Source: VRUE01 sp963718755 (lineage in GTDB: Bacteria; Actinomycetota; Thermoleophilia; Solirubrobacterales; 70-9). Taken from it: a stretch of DNA of 64,000 nucleotides. The position numbers and the translations under genes were made by a program. Shown here one piece after another: positions 60,962 to 64,000 of the stretch. Where the stretch lies: positions 1,054,001-1,118,000 of the forward strand of contig OY970376.1 in NCBI GenBank assembly GCA_963718755.1, given 5' to 3'. The notes under the pieces were generated by a model. The model saw nothing but the letters and a program-made list of their open reading frames with translations. It was not told where the DNA came from and did not search any database. Numbering within the stretch: position 1 is the first letter of the stretch; the number at the start of each line of letters is the position of its first letter.

Positions 60962-62267
60962 GACCCGCATCCTGCTCGAGCACGCCGAGGATCCGGCGCT
61001 GCGCACGATCGACAGCTACAAGGGCTACGGCGGCTACGCGACGCTGGAGAAGGCCTACCGCGAACTCGAGGCCGAGGAGATCCTCAAGGAGCTCGAAGAC
61101 TCGGGCCTGCGCGGTCGCGGCGGCGCCGGCTTCTCGATGGGCAAAAAGGCCTCCTTCCTGCCACGCGGCGACATGGCCAAGTACCTCTGCTGCAACGCGG
61201 ACGAGTCCGAGCCCGGGGCCTTCAAGGACCGCGAGCTGATGCAGCGCAACCCACACCAGCTGATCGAGGGGATCGCAATCGCCGCGATCGCGGCCGACGC
61301 CGGCCACGCCTTCATCTTCATCCGCGGCGAGTACGACTCGCAGGCCGACATCCTCGACGTCGCGGTCGCCGAAGCGTATGAGGCGGGCTATCTGGGCAAG
61401 GACATCCTCGGCTCGCGCCGCGACCTCGAGCTGATCGTCCACCGCGGCGCCGGCGCCTACATCTGCGGCGAGGAGACGGCGCTGCTCGACGCACTCGAGG
61501 GCAAGCGCGGCAACCCGCGCCTGAAGCCGCCGTTCCCCGCCGTGCAGGGGCTCTACGGGGGGCCGACGCTGATCAACAACGTCGAGACCCTCTCCAACGT
61601 GCCGCGCATCGTCGCCCACGGGGCCGAGTGGTTCAAAGGGTTCGGGACCGAGCAGTCGCCCGGGACCAAGGTCGTCTCGGTCTCCGGCGGCGTGCGCCGG
61701 CCGGGCAACTACGAGGTCGAGCTGGGCATCCCCACCCGCGAGCTGATCTACGACCTCGCCGGCGGCCCGCTCGAGGGGCGCGAGATCAAGGCCTTCTACC
61801 CCGGCGGCTCCTCCGCCCCGGTGCTCACCGCCGCGGAGGGCATGGACCTGCCCTACTCCTTCGAGGCGATGGCCGAGGCCGGCTCGATGCTCGGCTCGGG
61901 CTCGATCATCGTCGCCGACGACAGCGTCTCGATCCCGCACATGGCGCTGCGTACCGCCCGCTTCTACCACCACGAGTCCTGCGGCAAGTGCACGCCCTGC
62001 AGGGAGGGCACCAACTGGACGGTGAAGATGCTGGAAAGGGTCGTGCGCGGCGAGGCGACGCCGATGGACCTCGACATCATCAGCTCGGTCCAGGAGAACA
62101 TCATGGGCCACTGCCTCTGCGTGCTCGGCGACTCGATGGCGATGCCGGTCAGCGCGATGGTGAAGAAGTTCCGGCCCGAGTTCGAAGAGGTGATCGCCAG
62201 CGCGGCGGAAGCGAGCCGGATCGCCGCCGTGCAGGGAACGCCCGAGACCCTGGGGGCGGCAACGTGA
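60954..62267 (+). CDS. nuoF: NADH-quinone oxidoreductase subunit F
   Basis: A 437-residue subunit that oxidises NADH with FMN and the N3 cluster. GLRGRGGAGFSMGKK and GAGAYICGEETALLDALEG form the NADH/FMN sites; SCGKCTPCREG and a later Cys (HCLCVLGD) ligate the cluster. It overlaps nuoG by 4 bp. Confidence 0.96.
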   Translation: MPETRILLEHAEDPALRTIDSYKGYGGYATLEKAYRELEAEEILKELEDSGLRGRGGAGFSMGKKASFLPRGDMAKYLCCNADESEPGAFKDRELMQRNPHQLIEGIAIAAIAADAGHAFIFIRGEYDSQADILDVAVAEAYEAGYLGKDILGSRRDLELIVHRGAGAYICGEETALLDALEGKRGNPRLKPPFPAVQGLYGGPTLINNVETLSNVPRIVAHGAEWFKGFGTEQSPGTKVVSVSGGVRRPGNYEVELGIPTRELIYDLAGGPLEGREIKAFYPGGSSAPVLTAAEGMDLPYSFEAMAEAGSMLGSGSIIVADDSVSIPHMALRTARFYHHESCGKCTPCREGTNWTVKMLERVVRGEATPMDLDIISSVQENIMGHCLCVLGDSMAMPVSAMVKKFRPEFEEVIASAAEASRIAAVQGTPETLGAAT

Positions 62268-64000
62268 GCAGCCGCGAGGTGACGATCGTCGTCGACGGCC
62301 GCGAGGTCGCCGCGACCGAGGGCGAGATGCTGCACGACGCGGCCAAGCGCGGCGACGTCGAGATCCCGGTCTTCTGTTACGAGCCGAAGCTGGGCGAGCC
62401 GGTCGGGGCCTGCCGCATGTGCCTGGTCGAGATCGAGGGGATCCCGAAACTGCAGACCTCCTGCTCGACGCCTGTCCGCGACGGCATGGTCGTCCACACC
62501 CGCACCGAGCAGGTCAAGCACGCGCAGAGCGCCGTGGTCGAGTTCCTGCTCGTCAACCACCCGCTCGACTGCCCCGTCTGCGACAAAGGCGGCGAGTGCC
62601 CGCTGCAGGACATCGCGCAGGGCTGGGGTCCCGGCAAGAGCCGCATGACCGATCAGAAGCGTCACTTCGAGAAGCCAATCGAGCTCTCGCCGCTGGTCGC
62701 GATCGACCGCGAGCGCTGCATCCTCTGCTACCGCTGCGTGCGCTTCAGCCAGGAGGTCTCCGAGGACTCGCAGCTGCAGCTGCTGGAGCGCGGCGACCGG
62801 ACCTTCGTCGGCACCTTCGACGATCGGCCCTACGTCGACCCCTTCCACGGCAACATCACCGATCTCTGCCCGGTCGGGGCGCTGACCAGCTACACCTACC
62901 GCTTCCGCGCCCGGCCCTGGGACATCGAGCAGGCGGGCTCGGTCTGCACGCTCTGCCCGAGCCAGTGCAACGTCAGCTTCACCGTCCGCGACGAGCAGGT
63001 GAAGCGGGTGATCTCCCGCGACAACGCCGACGTCGACGACGGCTGGCTCTGCGACCGCGGCCGCTACGGCTTCGAGATGTTCGCCGCCGAGGAGCGGGTC
63101 AGCGGTCCGCGCCTGCGCGGCGGCGCCGTCGAGTGGGGCGAGGCGATCGCGAAAGCCGCCGCAGCACTGAAGGCGGGCGGCGCCGAGACCACGGCGATCG
63201 TCGGCGATGCTTCCAACGAGGAGGGCTACCTGGTCCAGCGCATCCTGCGTGAGGCGCTGGGCTCGCCGCACGTCGAGTCGCGGATCTCGCGCGGACCCAG
63301 CCGCGACACCCTGCTGCAGCTCGCTCAGCCCAATCTCTCGGTGCAGGTGCGCGATATCGATACGGCCGACGCGATCCTCCTCGTCGGCTCCGACCCCCTG
63401 CACAGCTCGCCGATCCTCGACCTGCGCATTCGCAAGGCGATGCGCCGCAACGGCGCCAAGCTGGTGCTGGCCACCGATCGCCCGACGTCGCTCGACGGCG
63501 GCGCCGAGGCGGTCGCTCGCTACGCCCCCGGCGAGGCCACCCACTTCCTCTCGGAGCTCTCGGTCTCCCTGCGCTTGGGCGACCAAGGCGGTGCCTCCGC
63601 CGTCGCCGACGTCCTCAAGGACGCCGAGAAGGTCGTGATCCTCTGGGGCGAGCGCATCTCCCGCGAGGGCGAGGAAGCAACGGCCGCCCTGCTCGACGTA
63701 GCCGCCGCCCTCGACCTCGCCGGCAAGGACGGCAGCGGCCTGCTGGAGATCCCCGACCTAACCAACGCCCGCGGCCTGCGCGAGGCGGGCTGCCTCCCCG
63801 ACGCCGGCCCGGGTCTCTCCGAGACGAGCGCTGCATTTGCACCAAATAACGTGGCAAATGCAATCCCCGTCGGCAAGTCGACCGAGGAGATCCGGAGCGC
63901 GCTCGAGTCGGGCGAGCTCAAGAGCCTTTTGCTCTTCGGCGCAGACCCCCTTCGCGACTTCCCGGACACCGCAGCCTGGCAACGAGCCCTCGCCGCGGCC
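62264..64000 (+). CDS. nuoG: NADH-quinone oxidoreductase subunit G, partial (3' end beyond window)
   Basis: The first 579 residues are visible, beginning at GTG 62264. The N-terminal part has the [2Fe-2S] and [4Fe-4S] ligands (PVFCYEP, GACRMCLVE, then HPLDCPVCDKGGECPLQD and RCILCYRCVRF), and VCTLCPSQCNVSF for a further cluster, followed by a molybdopterin-oxidoreductase-like domain that has lost its cofactor role. Around 63832-63862 an AT-rich hairpin encodes AAFAPNNVANA, unlike the surrounding codon use. The gene continues past base 64000. Confidence 0.94.
   Translation, partial: MSSREVTIVVDGREVAATEGEMLHDAAKRGDVEIPVFCYEPKLGEPVGACRMCLVEIEGIPKLQTSCSTPVRDGMVVHTRTEQVKHAQSAVVEFLLVNHPLDCPVCDKGGECPLQDIAQGWGPGKSRMTDQKRHFEKPIELSPLVAIDRERCILCYRCVRFSQEVSEDSQLQLLERGDRTFVGTFDDRPYVDPFHGNITDLCPVGALTSYTYRFRARPWDIEQAGSVCTLCPSQCNVSFTVRDEQVKRVISRDNADVDDGWLCDRGRYGFEMFAAEERVSGPRLRGGAVEWGEAIAKAAAALKAGGAETTAIVGDASNEEGYLVQRILREALGSPHVESRISRGPSRDTLLQLAQPNLSVQVRDIDTADAILLVGSDPLHSSPILDLRIRKAMRRNGAKLVLATDRPTSLDGGAEAVARYAPGEATHFLSELSVSLRLGDQGGASAVADVLKDAEKVVILWGERISREGEEATAALLDVAAALDLAGKDGSGLLEIPDLTNARGLREAGCLPDAGPGLSETSAAFAPNNVANAIPVGKSTEEIRSALESGELKSLLLFGADPLRDFPDTAAWQRALAAA
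63832..63862. repeat. AT-rich hairpin inside nuoG
   Basis: TGCATTTGC (63832-63840) and GCAAATGCA (63854-63862) form a perfect 9-bp stem with the 13-base loop ACCAAATAACGTG. It stands out as AT-rich within GC-rich coding DNA and keeps the reading frame. Confidence 0.6.

Noticed and set aside
61964..63586. Minus-strand open frame of 540 codons opposite nuoF/nuoG
   Set aside because: Antisense to genes with intact iron-sulfur motifs; no recognisable domain.

Overview
The window is high-GC DNA with tightly packed genes, many GTG/TTG starts and 1-8 bp overlaps. Gene content points to an actinobacterium: an AccA3-type acyl-CoA carboxylase alpha chain, HtaA and MhuD-type heme proteins, TTAGG/CCTAA iron boxes, CsoR, a topA-tmk-holB cluster and an adenosylcobalamin-dependent ribonucleotide reductase. 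The archaeal-type topoisomerase I, the many secreted proteins and the NHL protein suggest a deep branch such as Thermoleophilia/Solirubrobacterales; this placement is an inference. I found no rRNA, tRNA, CRISPR array, transposase or prophage. No gap without a gene exceeds about 210 bp; the largest, 51337-51543, holds a composite inverted repeat.

Layout. 0-4.9 kb: end of a HAD hydrolase, a secreted sulfatase, the biotin carboxylase/BCCP chain and a PHP phosphoesterase. 4.9-13.9 kb: an iron-regulated heme locus of ten genes: DUF2470 protein, MhuD/IsdG-like heme-degrading enzyme, a heme-type ABC importer (binding protein, permease, ATPase), two secreted HtaA-domain proteins, a PKD-domain protein with a C-terminal membrane anchor, an ExbB/TolQ/MotA-like channel and a small DUF2149 protein. 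Five TTAGG-N4-CCTAA palindromes sit in front of its transcription units. 14-16.7 kb: an AAA/DUF4143 ATPase and an NHL propeller. 16.9-21.1 kb: assimilatory sulfate reduction on the minus strand (sulfite reductase, CysH, Sat, CysC). 21-30 kb: small proteins (rhodanese, dodecin), a large patatin-membrane protein, a two-component system, and a glycosyltransferase/DUF2304 pair. 29.6-33.6 kb: topA-tmk-holB. 33.7-38 kb: GalE-like epimerase, siroheme synthase, and MarR/YceI/FMN reductase. 38-45 kb: class II ribonucleotide reductase, P450, esterase, and a DUF4396-CsoR copper operon behind a perfect CsoR-type box. 45-57 kb: FtsX-type ABC transporter, HAD/MFS pair, thioesterase, MsrB, serS with an overlapping response regulator, cytochrome c, flavin reductase and two uncharacterised envelope proteins. 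57.5-64 kb: nuoABCDEFG of respiratory complex I, running off the end inside nuoG.

The most interesting unit is the heme locus. Its last four genes look like a cell-envelope relay: secreted heme-binding HtaA proteins, a TonB-like anchored protein with a long disordered linker, and an ExbB-like channel paired with DUF2149, whose single membrane segment carries an Asp placed like the proton-carrying Asp of ExbD. This suggests proton-motive-force-driven heme transfer in an organism not expected to have TonB. A second theme is a scatter of long inverted repeats and perfect hairpins, several of them inside coding sequence.
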